From the NCBI GenBank assembly GCA_950295325.1, contig OX485809.1, forward strand, positions 15,066,001 through 15,130,000: 64,000 nt of DNA, given 5' to 3'. The notes beneath the pieces were generated by a model. The model made no database searches and was not told the origin of the DNA. It saw only the letters and a list, made by a program, of their open reading frames with translations. The position numbers and the translations under genes were made by a program. Every line of letters begins with the position of its first letter. Position 1 is the first letter of the stretch. The stretch comes from Polytrichum commune (lineage: Eukaryota; Streptophyta; Polytrichopsida; Polytrichales; Polytrichaceae). Shown piece by piece: positions 26,351-36,704 of this stretch.

Positions 26351-27000
26351 TTATAATTTTTGGAGCTCTTATGAATATGTTACTCGTTGTCAAAGTGAAG
26401 ATTCTTGTGCTCATTAAATGTTCATATAGGTCCCCCAATAATGCTGACTACTGAACCTAGAATGATTATCATATTTTGACCACATAGTCCAATCTCTACT
26501 AAACACATGACTTTTTAATATCCGTTCTTGGAGCCACACCTAACCACATATCACTCAACTCTATGTGTCCAATTACTGTAAGTGACTACCTTAGACACAT
26601 CTACCTTATGTATCCTTGTGCATGTCACTAACTCTTGAATGCCCAAGGGTTTCCTCACTACTAGATATAATTTTAAAGAACACACTAAATCACTTAAGTT
26701 GTCTTTAGTTCCTTCTACAAAGTTGTGGAGACTAATTTTAAGATCACTTCTATAACTCTAGAGCTCATCAACATGTCACTAACCAACTTGGGAGTTAATT
26801 TTCCATTTCTTGTGCCCCCCTTTATTTTTATTCTATTTACAATACATGTGTTTAAAAGCGGTCAAACTACATGCTTAAAATTTGTTTATCATTTTAGTTT
26901 CAATAATCAATAAAATTTAAGGGAGGTTATATGATCATTTGATAAGATAAAGAGTCTTCGCTTTGATATTGAATAAGAAATTCATATGAGCCCCAAAACA
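26351..27000. other. AT-rich stretch, no gene recognised
   Basis: No exon, domain or terminal repeat was seen. A short segment near 26590 (AGACACATCTACCTTATG) repeats sequence also present near 625 and 26235. Confidence 0.4.
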
Positions 27001-27004
27001 TATG

Positions 27005-27190
27005 AGGAAAATGGTCCAAGATGACCCTAAACTACTGCATGATAATGGAGAGGTACCCAAACTGAACAAAGTGGTTGGTGGTTCGATTCCTGGCCATGAA
27101 ATCGTCTCTCTACTTGACGGAAAACTAGCCAGGTGGTCAAGCGCCTCCTATGTTCCAAAAAGAAAAAAAAGAAAAAAAAGGAAAAAAGGA
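27005..27190 (+). mobile_element. possible tRNA-derived SINE
   Basis: There is a pol III B-box-like GGTTCGATTCC near 27080, followed about 100 bp downstream by an A-rich tail (A runs broken by single G between about 27158 and 27187). A convincing A-box at the right spacing is not seen and no flanking target duplication was found, so this is tentative. Confidence 0.3.
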
Positions 27191-27890
27191 CTAAGTGCAG
27201 AAGTTTGATTTGCTAATCATCTTGCGTTGATTTCGATTTCATATCCTACGAGAAGTGTGACTTGGAATGTAGAGCTAAAAGTGTCCATTTCAGACATGCT
27301 TACCTTCACAAGAACGCTTACAATAAAACCCTCAAAAGTGTTTTTAGACTTTTGACATCATGTGAACAACATGGAAGGTAAAGTGCAAATAATCATAATG
27401 GCAAGAGTAGGTTGTACTTACCGGTATTTTGCCGGTGTAAGGGAGTGCAACCATTGGCCACTTGCATGTGGCAATGAATTCCACTTGCCAAGGTGTCCAA
27501 AAGTGCCTATCCGCTTGCTACCACATGGCCTCCACAATTTGTCACAACTCCACACAAGCCCTGCACAATTCAATGGTAACAAAAGCAATGGACTGCACTA
27601 AAATGTGCGATTAGGTTGCCCCACGCTAATTTATTGACATTCCACACTATTTTGTGTGTTTTTGTTATCATATTAACAAAATATAAGAAAATTGTTGTTG
27701 TTGTTGTTGTTGCCATAGGGATTGATGAACACAATTATAAGATTTTTGTGATACGATTTTGACCCAAGGTAATTTTCATGGGTAAAGTGATAATCTATTC
27801 GCGAAGGCAACCTAATTGTACATATGAATGTAGATAATCAACGAGAGGAGAATGAATGACGAGCCGTGGGAGGTAATCGGTTATGTATTA

Positions 27891-27950
27891 GGTAATCGTT
27901 TTATTGGAACCGGTTCTGCACTGATAACCGGTTCCAATAAAACGATTACC
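27891..27950. repeat. perfect 25-bp inverted repeat with 10-nt loop
   Basis: The left arm 27891-27915 and right arm 27926-27950 are exact reverse complements around the loop CTGCACTGAT. The arms contain GGAACCGGTT and TAATCGTTTTATT. It would form a long hairpin or cruciform. Confidence 0.95.
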
Positions 27951-27953
27951 GGA

Positions 27954-28135
27954 CGTAACCGGTTGGCCGCTTTGTTGAGCCGCGCAGGTGACCTAAACAG
28001 TGGGTCACCTGTCACCATAACCGATTTAGATGATCATAACCGGCTGGGATGTCGAGGTTATCGTCTGCAAACCTGTGTGCTAAGAGCCAATCGTGTAGTG
28101 CCACCTCGGCGAAACAAAGCGGCCAACCGGTTACG
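27954..28135. repeat. perfect 23-bp inverted repeat enclosing a further hairpin
   Basis: Arms 27954-27976 (CGTAACCGGTTGGCCGC...) and 28113-28135 are exact reverse complements separated by 136 nt. Inside lies a 9-bp palindrome, CAGGTGACC (27985-27993) with GGTCACCTG (28003-28011), around a 9-nt loop. The segment is more GC-rich than its flanks and scattered with CCGGTTA. No transposase or known element type is recognised. Confidence 0.95.
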
Positions 28136-28139
28136 GACT

Positions 28140-28546
28140 AGATAACTAGCTCAACCATGTGGATGACAAACTGCTATGCTCACATTCTTGCATGTCGTCA
28201 TCCACCTACTCAAGTTGGTTATCAAGTCCATAACCATTTTGCGCATGAGGTTGCATTCAAGGATTGGGGAAGAGGATGCCTTCCACAATGCATAACCCCC
28301 TCTTTTGACCATGTCCTCAAGCTGGGATGTTGATGTCCATGATTGGAGGTTTCAAATGAAAAGACACCATAATAATTCTATCCAATAACCCCTCTTGTGT
28401 TTCGAAGGTTATGTAGTCCATATCTGATCAACCCATGGACATAATTTGGAAATTATGGATGATATTGTGCCTACTTGGATGAGGGTTAATGAAAATTTGT
28501 GATAGCCCTTATGCTCTTGGATGAGCAATCATTTATGATAGCCTAA
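28140..28546. other. short non-coding stretch
   Basis: Nothing recognisable between the palindrome cluster and the MITE. Confidence 0.4.
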
Positions 28547-28911
28547 GGGCATATTTGCATTAAAAGCATTAAGCCATGGCTCTTAAATGACCATGGCACC
28601 TTACCTCACTCTTTGGATGAGAGCATAGAGAAGTCCATGAACTATAACCCAAATATTTTTGGAGGTCACAAGGCATTAGTGTAAACCCAAATTCCTACCT
28701 TCAAGAGTTGTTATGAAAAATTCCCCTATAATATCGGCCATACTAACCATGTGGGATTTCATGTAAATTACTCATTCATTAAAAATGTTATGGGCTTAAT
28801 TCAAAAACTACCCTCATGTAAACCTAAAGCGGGGGCCCGTGACACTGTAAACAAATGAGAACTCACGGATTCTCTAGAGCCATGGCCTTATGGCTTTAGT
28901 ATAAAAGACCC
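28547..28911. mobile_element. MITE of the GGGCATGTTTACAC / PIF-Harbinger type
   Basis: The ends are GGGCATATTTGCAT and TATAAAAGACCC with TAA on both sides (28544-28546 and 28912-28914). Subterminal AAGCCATGGCTCTTAAATG and CTAGAGCCATGGCCTTATGG match the family at 53214-53575. About 365 bp, non-coding. It lies about 575 bp upstream of the NicO-type transporter start codon. Confidence 0.75.
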
Positions 28912-29042
28912 TAAGGAAAGAAAATGAAAGGAAAGGAAAGGCAAGGCAAGGAAAGGAAAGGTAGGTCGCACAGGTGAAGTCAAGGCAACCTGTCACAGCA
29001 GCACACAAAGGAAGCCTCAAAACTAGGTAAGTGAAGACTGCT

Positions 29043-29066
29043 ATAGAGAGAGAGAGAGAGAGAGAG
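29043..29066 (+). repeat. GA microsatellite upstream of the transporter gene
   Basis: An uninterrupted run of about 11 GA units lies roughly 420 bp before the ATG at 29488. Imperfect GGAAAG repeats occur just upstream at about 28925-28962. GA tracts are common near plant 5' regions; no specific role is claimed. Confidence 0.85.
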
Positions 29067-29487
29067 TACAAGTCTGACAAGTCTGCTTCTCTCCAGGCTT
29101 GTCGTGCCCTGGAAAATCTTGGGTTGCCTCCTTTGGGAGAGCTCCGAGGAGCCTGATTTTGGATCAAATCAGGTGTTGAGTTTTGTAAAGTTTGGAGGTT
29201 TAGTGTGTAAAGGGGGAGGGGGAGGGTTAGGGACCGAGAGGAGAGGAGAGGAGAGGTGAAGGGAATGTGTGTTATGTTTGTGTGGAGGTACTTAGGTGTT
29301 TATAGGTGTGTGATGGGGAAGCATTGGATGGTGAGGGCTCCAGTGTAACCTCTGTCACCAATCTGTGTACAGTGGTTTAGTGGTATGAGAAGAAGGTGAG
29401 GAGGTTTTGCAATTGTATTTTGCATTTTGTTGGGTTTGGATAAGATAGTGCAAGTGTTTCTAGAATTGGGTTGGGTTGGGTTGTGTC

Positions 29488-32400
29488 ATGGCGACTTGCA
29501 CTGGCAGCATGTTGTCCCTTCCTTCCACCAGCTACCAATCCCTAAGGGTAAGGGCGGCCACCAACAAGGGGAGGAGCTTATGCTTTTTGAAGGGCAGGTC
29601 ATGTAGTTTTGGAGGCGTCTCTTTGCCAGAGCTTGCATGGAAGACGGTTAATAAGGAGCTAGTAGCTGCTGCTGCTGATGCTAGGTCTCATCACAAGGGT
29701 TCGGTGAGGAAGACCTGTGTGTGCAGTGCTACTACCTCGGGTGGTGAAGAACGTCCACATGAACAAGCCTCACTAGCGGCGGTGAAACTTAAGGAAGCTG
29801 GCAACGTTCTATTGAAGCTGGTGAGAGAAATTCTCTTCTATGTGCCTCTCTCTCCCCCCCCCCCCCCCCCCCCCAAGGGTTCATGATAAACCCCGTCATG
29901 GCTGAAAGGTTCTGGGTTTAGTCGGTCTCCTATGGTTTTGCAAGAAAGTCATTGCAGTACATTTACTGGTTATTGCTTACGAAATTGCGCTCCCAACTGT
30001 CAATTTTCTCAGCTTGAACAGATGATGCCAGTAATTTGAGCGACTTTTTATGATGGTGCTTGGCTGTCTGTAGGTTAACTTACAGGATTGTAGCGTGAAG
30101 GGGGAGTGGTGTCGTTAAGGAAGTGTCCTTTTTCGAATTGGTAGTAATGTAATGAAATGAATAGTGGATAGCAGAAGGGTGGTCAGAATATGCAATCATG
30201 ATAACATTGTTACAGGAACAGAGTAAGCTGTGGAGGCTTTCCTTCCTACCATTCAAAATGGGTTTGCTACTAAAGTCTGTGGAATGCTTTACTGTGTGTT
30301 CTTGTATTTACTGTTTCTTGTAGTTATTGCCTCTCTTGTTTTTACAAGGTTGAGTTGTTCCTTCTGATGGTTGCTCTTGAACTTTCTGGAGGCTGTCTGC
30401 CTGTTCTAAAGAGCCATGAAGTTAAAGACTATGCTGTTTAAAATCTGCCTGACATTGTCGTTGTACTTCCAGCTTCTGGACAGGAACTCAAATTCTTGTT
30501 CACCTGACATGGGCTTCACCACAAGAACCCAAATTGTCGTCTTTGGAATTGGTAGCAATGTATTGAAATAAATAGTGGATAGCAAAAGGGTGGTGAGAAC
30601 ATGCGATTTTGACAGCATTTGTTACACAGAAATAGAGTGAGCTGTAGGGCCTTTCCTACCATTCAGAAGGGGTTTGCTGCTAAAGTTTCTGGAACGCTTT
30701 GCTGTGTTCTTGTAGCTACTCTCTGGTGATGGCCTCTCCTGTTTTTACAAGGTTGAGTTGTTCCTGCTCAAGGTATCTTGGACTTTCTGGAGACTTATCT
30801 GTTTGCTTAGCCGAGCAGCTTTATTGTAAAGAGTCGTGAAGCTAAAAGATTATGTTGTTTGGACACCACCTGACATTGTGAATGTGACTTCCAGCTTCCA
30901 AGACTTTTACCAGCCATTGCAATTTGTGTCGTATCCTGGTTGATCAGGCGTCCAAACCCTGCATTGGCGGGGGTTGAGACACCCAATTTTGTGGTTGGAG
31001 GGGAAGCAGCACAAGCAGGCTCTGGAGTGTTGTCCAGGGAGATTTCAAGAGGTGGAGGGGGACTACTAGCAAGTGCTTGGACAGGATTAGTCGCTGGAGG
31101 CCTCCACACATTGACAGGGCCAGATCATTTGGCAGCCCTTGCACCTCTTTGCATTGGTCGATCGAGGTTGCAGAGTTTTTCAGTAGGCGCATTGTGGGGC
31201 TGTGGGCACGATGCTGGCCAGGTTATCTTTGGTATCATCTTCCTCTTGCTCAAAGACAGGTACTGACTCCTAGCCTGCTCCATGAGTTTTTGGGCAATCA
31301 TATTTCATTTTCAACATGTTTCCATTTTTTTTTCAGTTACATTTCCTTTTCGATCTATTGTTGGGTCTATGATACTGACCTCTTCTTACCTTCCAGCAAA
31401 AAGGTCGTGGTGCCAGTCCTAGCCTCGTACCTCTTGCTGACTGGATTTTCATGATATTAGAGTTTTTCTGCCACAATTACAATGCAACCTAAATTCATCT
31501 GTTGACTCAAAGGGACTTTTCAGTGGGAGTTGGTCCCCTATGATTTTCTATTGGTTATTTTGCATACAATGTCAATAATTTCTTTTCACTTGTGGTAACG
31601 CATCCTCAAAGGTAGGGTTTGGATTGTGAATGAAGAGCAACCTAATTTGGTCCCCCTTGGCATGCCAAAATCAGTTTGACCCTCAATGGACCAACATAGA
31701 ACGTTCAGACCAATGTCGGATTGGTATAGAGGTGAATGCATGGTATCAATAATCAACATCAATAATGGTAGCAAAGAACCTTTCTGCGGGTATTAAAATT
31801 GTAATACCAGTCAAATATTGATATTTGGTGGGTATGACAAGGTGAGAGAATCTTTCTATACCTAGGTTATCATTTGGGTGAATGCCATTCTAAACCATAT
31901 TGATGCAAGGGTGATTTTACCTAGGTGTGAAAGTTCTTGCATGGTGTATAGGCCTGAATGGTATCGAAAACAAAAATACCGTCAAATACCCATATCCATA
32001 CCTGTCAAAAAGTATGAAATCTTCATTGTAGATACCAAAGGGTATAAAGAAAGATGATACCAGTCCAACACTGGTTCGAACCTCCACACTACCTCCCAAG
32101 CATGCACTGCAAACTTACAGAAAAGTATTGTATGCAAAGCAATTAACTCCCGACCATAACTCATGGCGAGTTAGAGGATAACTGTATTGTGTATTCTATG
32201 ACAATGGTGTTGATGGAGTTTGACTTGTTATTGTGTCAGGTTGCATCTTGATATCATTCAAACATGGGCAGCTCGTGTAGTGGGACTTACTCTCATTACC
32301 ATTGGAGGTATGGGTATTAAGGAGGCACAAGAAATCGAACAAGCCACCCCAGCCTTGGTTGAAGGTGGTGATGGTATCACCCCAGTAGAGGAGCCGGGCA

Positions 32401-32711
32401 AAAAGTCTGTTGGACCTGCAACATTCATTACCGGCATAGTGTATGGACTACAGCCCGATGCACTCTTGATGGTTTTGCCTGCACTTTCTCTCCCTTCGCG
32501 AGCAGCTGGAGCAGCATTCTTAGGCATGTTCTTGCTGGGTACGGTTTTGGCGATGGGGAGTTACACAGCCTTTGTAAGCTCATTAAGCAAGGCGCTGCAA
32601 AAACGCGTACCAAAAATAACGCATCGGCTCACAATAGGCTCATCCTTAGTAGCAATAGGGTTGGGTCTTGCGGTTCTGTTGGGTGAGGTGTTTGGCATCA
32701 ATATATTCTAA
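29488..32711 (+). CDS. plastid NicO-type (high-affinity nickel-transport family) membrane protein
   Basis: Three exons: 29488-29820, 30895-31259 and 32240-32711, joining in phase 0 and then phase 2 to give about 389 residues. The first ~110 residues are Ser, Arg and Ala rich (MATCTGSMLSLPSTSYQSLR), like a chloroplast transit peptide. Exon 2 begins with a hydrophobic LLPAIAICVVSWLI, then HTLTGPDHLAALAPL at about residues 182-196, the His/Asp metal-binding signature of plant and cyanobacterial members of the NiCoT/NicO superfamily, then GALWGCGHDAGQVIFGIIFLLL. Exon 3 holds further membrane segments, GLQPDALLMVLPAL and LGMFLLGTVLAMGSY, and ends GLAVLLGEVFGINIF. Arabidopsis relatives are of similar length and are annotated as nickel-transport family proteins; the real substrate is not settled by sequence. 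Intron 1 contains a 21-C tract and a tandem duplication, and a gutted inverted copy of the 5' part lies at 47720-49040. The frame is intact. Confidence 0.87.
29854..29874 (+). repeat. 21-base C homopolymer in intron 1 of the transporter
   Basis: An uninterrupted C run starts 34 nt after the exon 1 donor, preceded by CTCTCTCT. It is missing in the related copy at 47720-49040. Its length may be an assembly estimate. Confidence 0.9.
30131..30900 (+). repeat. tandem duplication (~420 bp) within intron 1 of the transporter
   Basis: Copy 1 starts near 30131 and copy 2 near 30539. Both contain GAATTGGTAGYAATGTA, AATAGTGGATAGCA, CTACCATTCA, GGGTTTGCTRCTAAAGT, GTTTTTACAAGGTTGAGTTG and CCTGACATTGTNR, and both end with an ACTTCCAGCTTC acceptor-like site. 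Only the second copy leads into an open exon, which starts at 30895. The duplicated acceptor near 30474 is followed by sequence without the transporter reading frame. Confidence 0.85.
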
Positions 32712-33137
32712 GGTGCAGAAATATTAAGGAGAGAGATAAGGTCTACAACTGGTTAGGATATCGCTGAAGATATTTGAACGATTCTAGTGCTCCAGTGAGC
32801 CTGTTTAGTGGATTTCCCAAGTGCATTGACAAGGGTTATATCCTATGATTTTTCCCTTGGTAGGCTTTTTCTGCCACCATAGAGGGTCCCAGGCTTAGAC
32901 CACCGCTAGTACATGCGGTTATAGTTCCATTGACATCTTGAGGTGCTTACTGGTCATTAGCTGAAAACATCACTTGAACTTTACGTTCCTGGTTGGTGAT
33001 ATATCTTTATGGTCTTTAAGCAAGGTCACCCCTTCATGATACCTTGTTGTTACCCTATTTTGGTAAAGAATTTTTGGTTTGAGTGATGATGCTTGCTAAG
33101 TCGTGACATGGGTGGAATTGAAAAGCCCTCTGAACTG
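32712..33137. other. 3' flank of the transporter gene
   Basis: No further gene. It presumably includes the 3' untranslated region; no polyadenylation site was assigned. Confidence 0.4.
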
Positions 33138-33509
33138 CACTAAATATGATATTTAGTGTCACCAATTCTAAATGTCTTGCTCAATACTAATTGTAAACAG
33201 TGGTGTAGTATCACCAACACTAAATGTTAGCCCAACATTATTTGTCATTACTTGTAAATTTGTTGGGGGATCATAGAATTGCAGTGTTGCAATTACTGTC
33301 ACTTACCGAGTGATATTTCATACAAAATTCAATCATCCATGACAATATTTCATCACAAGTTGCTGATAAGAGAAGGTAGGGTTTCGGCCAATAAATGAAC
33401 TCATCCATTATCCATGATAGTAATTGTTCACATATTCATAAGAAGTGTCATCCAAGAAATTACCATACTGACATAAAGTACCATATGACACTAAATATCA
33501 TATTTAGTG
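33138..33509. mobile_element. MITE with palindromic ends (CACTAAAT family), best copy
   Basis: Each end is CACTAAATATGATATTTAGTG or its complement, itself a perfect 10+1+10 palindrome, so the 372-bp element has hairpins at both tips as well as inverted termini. Relatives are at 16943-17248 (opposite orientation) and 52411-52710. Non-coding. Confidence 0.8.
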
Positions 33510-34985
33510 CACTTCTTTCAGTGTCTGAAAAAGGCATAATTAACTTGAGTAAAAACTGTATCATCACTCTACTCTTATCTTTGATATCATGTACTGTCAC
33601 CCAAAGGCCAACCCAAGCACTAAACTTTACTTTTAGAGCAACTTCTATGGAAACTGGAAATGATTATCTCAATAATTGGCTTTCTAGATTTTTGAAGGCA
33701 AGACCTGAGTCTCATTCTACCCACAAAGACCCATATTTGCAAATCCTTATTGTCCACCAACTATTATTGGGAGAGAGGCAAGCCTCTAAATCCCTTCTGA
33801 CTCTCAAAAATAAATCGATAGGCAATGGGCAATGGGTATTTATAAAATATACGGACTTCATGTATGCTGAACATATGACATTGAAAGCTGATTTATGAGA
33901 GAATCTTTTTACAGTGACTGTAGGAGTTGCTCTTAGACATGGAAGGAACTGTGGTGGAGTTTGCAATCAAGTACACATTTGACAAATATCCCCAATTTCT
34001 CCATCAAGAGTTCAAAGTGCACAAGCTACTTTGGGAAATGGTCCCAAGTATCACCTCCTATTCGTAGGTACAGAGCGTGTGCCCCCTGACAAGTGTAGAA
34101 GTCCATGGAGCAATACCTATTTACCTGCATTGCAAGCTAAACTTTATGAGCAGTCAAGGTGGACCGACCCGTACAACATTTTTCAATGGGAGAAGGATGA
34201 TGGGGATGGCATCTTCAAGGTATTCGTGACTTGGTCAAGTTCTCGAATTGTTTATCTGCAATAAAATTGTATGGGAAGGACTTTAAAGGTGCATATTCTT
34301 TTGTGAATGACTCAAACTTGAGTGGAGAGCTAGAGGATAGGAACCAAAGATCCTCTAGCAAACTTCCAATCTCAGGGTTTTCCTAACGTGTATCATGTAT
34401 GTTCTTGGAGGAATTTAATGAGGTTTCTTTTTGTGACAAACATGTCAGTTGAACACCAGGAGTGGATGGAATTCTGATAGTCTCCTTGAAATTTCAAAAC
34501 CATGGAATAAGATGCCAATTTAAAATCTTAGAGAACTGTACATACCCTGCAATTCTTGTCATGGTATTCTTTGGCTCTGAGACAACGCATCCTCAAGATA
34601 TTGCCACCTCAAAATGGGAATTAGTATAAGCATTATTTGCAAGTTGAAGAGGGTCAGCACATCCATTCCTTGAGATTTTTGGTCAAAGAGTGGACCTAGC
34701 AACTTCTTACTATGGACTCTGAGTTCAACATTCCAACTCAAATGCAAAGAAAGAAAAGAAAAAGAGCACCGGGAACCCAACAGGAAGTTGGTCTTTGAAC
34801 TGTCCCCATTATATTGCCGAATGGCAATGAAAGAGAAGGATGGCGTAATGTCTATCTGTCGATAGGTGAACCGTGTTTAACTTCAAGAATGGTTTGACTT
34901 GGTAATGTCCATAACTTACTGCTGATCTTTGAAAGCACTGATCTTCCAATTCTCTGCCTATACTATCAGAGCCCCAAAACTAAAC
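33510..34985. other. stretch without a supported gene
   Basis: The 77-codon plus frame at 34031-34264 and the longer frame at 33395-33898 (which partly overlaps the MITE) show no known domain. I would not call either a gene. Confidence 0.4.
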
Positions 34986-34989
34986 CCCA

Positions 34990-35790
34990 ACTACACTTGA
35001 CTGCATTTGAAGCATTTGCATATAAGGTCAACCAATTTCTGACATAGAAGGCATTGATAAGAGTTGGGTTGTATTGACCCCTGATGGCGTAGCAGTTTTT
35101 GGTCACGTTTTACATGTGCAGTGCTTTAATATACATCACACTCCGCAGTGAGTGGCTGCCAATCTCTTCTAGGCAGACCTAGGATACCAGATACAAGGAG
35201 ACTCTAAGCCTGAGAAAAATTCATCCTGGCCACATTTGCTCATATTATTGCAACAGCATAGTTTAGGGTTTAGGTCTGCAATCAAGGTCCTCCCGAAACC
35301 TGTTGATGAAGATTTTAAGAAACTACAACGATTCTAATGTGCAATAAATCCTTCCATACCGCTCATCGGAAGTGCCGAGCTTCCAATGGCCTGGCCAAGG
35401 TTTCAAAATATCTACAAATTGAACCTTAGTTACGTTTACTTGACTGCATTCCAAACAAGTGTATACAAGGTCAATCAATTCTGACATAGAAGGCATCGAT
35501 AAGAGTTGTGTAGCATCGACTCATGGTGGCGTAGCAATTTTCAGTAACTTTAACAAGTGCAAATTCGGTGACGTTTACATGTGCAGTCCTTTAGTATACA
35601 TCACATTGCGTGGTGGTTGGGTGCCAATTTCTTCTAGACAGACCTAGGATACCAGATAAAAGGGGACTCTAAGCCTGAGAACAAGTCATCCTGGCCACCT
35701 GAGCCTCATTTGCTCACGTTGTTGCAACAGCATAATTTAATAGTTTAGGGCTTAGGTCTGCAATCAAGGTCCTCCCGGAATCTTTTGATG
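34990..35790. repeat. tandem duplication, two ~340-bp copies offset by ~465 bp
   Basis: Copies at about 34990-35330 and 35440-35810 share TTGACTGCATT, TGACATAGAAGGCAT, GATAAGAGTTG, TTTACATGTGCAGT, CTTCTAGRCAGACCTAGGAT, GACTCTAAGCCTGAGAA, CATCCTGGCCAC, TTAGGTCTGCAATCAAGG and TTAAGAAACT-type blocks. A third, inverted relative is at about 47575-47700, fused to the broken transporter copy. No coding function is seen. Confidence 0.8.
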
Positions 35791-35948
35791 ATGGTTGTAA
35801 GAAACTGCAATAATATGAACGGCAATCAAGCTCCCTGCCCTTCGGCAATGGCCGGACTCTCATCCGAACTTGGTGGTGGGTGATTGTAGATTGAAACCTA
35901 ACCTTCTATCATGTAGCAAACGATGTGGGTAATGTGCAAAAACTTAAC

Positions 35949-36052
35949 TTAGGCGCCCTTTTCTGCTACCTCAACACCAACACCCAAATTCTTCTTCAGA
36001 AACTCGGGAATTTCCTACAACGCCTCACCCATGGTATAAATCTCCTCCTTGC
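35949..36052 (-). pseudogene. broken copy of the 3' end of the molybdopterin synthase gene
   Basis: The minus strand reads a close match to the last ~34 codons of the gene at 36158-36679 (KEEIYTMGEAL, then EIPEFLKKNL, then VEVAEKGA and stop), with a TAG where the functional gene has the Lys of AWKEN. The similarity continues into the 3' flank (both have GTAGCAAACGATGTGGGT). It is a short tandem fragment lying directly downstream of the intact gene. Confidence 0.88.
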
Positions 36053-36157
36053 ACATTGTTTGCTAAATGATTGCGTGATTCCAGCTTCTCGGCAATGAGA
36101 ATTGAAACCTTCTAATATGTAGCAAACGATGTGGGTGATGTGCAGCAGGTGCTTAAC

Positions 36158-36679
36158 TTAGGCATCCTTTTCTGCTACCTCAGCACCACCAACAATCAAA
36201 TTCTTCTTCAGAAATTCGGAATTTTCCTTCCACGCCTCGCCCGTGGCATAAATCTCCTTCTTCCAGATAGGCACGGTGGCTTTGATCTCGTCGATGAGAA
36301 ATTCGCAAGCGTGAAGCGCTTCTTTGCGGTGCACGGATGATACAGCCACCAACACACTCTCTTCCCCAATGGCCACCACCCCTGTTCGATGCACCATGGC
36401 GATCCGTGTCAACGACCACCGTTCCCTGGCCGCACAGCAAATCCTTCGCAGCTGCTCCATCGCCATGGCCATGTATGCCTCGTACCGAAGCTCCAGGACC
36501 TGCTTCTCCTCGAACGTGTCTCGCGTGGTGCCCAGAAACATGGCTATGGCGCCCGCACCTGCGTCCCGCACGCTGTCTACATACCTCTTGATGTCGATCG
36601 GCTCCTCTACGATCTCCAACATATCTCCATGGTCCATTCTGTATTCCATAATTTCTCGCCCTCCATCAACCCCAGACAT
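36158..36679 (-). CDS. CNX6: molybdopterin synthase large (catalytic) subunit, MoaE/MOCS2B type
   Basis: An uninterrupted single-exon frame of 173 residues. The MoaE fold is evident from MFLGTTRDTFEEKQVLELRYEAY at about residues 43-67, HRTGVVAIGEESVLVAVSSVHR at about 97-118, and FLIDEIKATVPIWKKEIYATGEAW at about 126-149, which contains the conserved lysines of the active site. The enzyme, with the MoaD/CNX7 small subunit as sulfur donor, converts cyclic pyranopterin monophosphate to molybdopterin in the cytosol. The first ATG gives a ~16-residue lead before the domain (MSGVDGGREIMEYRMD), a usual length; an internal ATG at residue 11 is possible. Higher GC than the flanks supports coding. Pieces of its 3' end and 5' flank are duplicated nearby. 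The longer antisense frames over it are shadows. Confidence 0.93.
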   Translation of the reverse strand: MSGVDGGREIMEYRMDHGDMLEIVEEPIDIKRYVDSVRDAGAGAIAMFLGTTRDTFEEKQVLELRYEAYMAMAMEQLRRICCAARERWSLTRIAMVHRTGVVAIGEESVLVAVSSVHRKEALHACEFLIDEIKATVPIWKKEIYATGEAWKENSEFLKKNLIVGGAEVAEKDA

Positions 36680-36704
36680 TTTGCAAAGCCCAATTCCGAT
36701 GGTA

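Noticed and set aside
27070-27095. tRNA gene suggested by GGTTCGATTCC
   Set aside because: No tRNA cloverleaf can be formed around it; a SINE fragment is the better reading.
34031-34264. 77-codon frame with a fairly balanced composition
   Set aside because: No domain, no neighbouring exons with matching phase, and no conservation evidence available.
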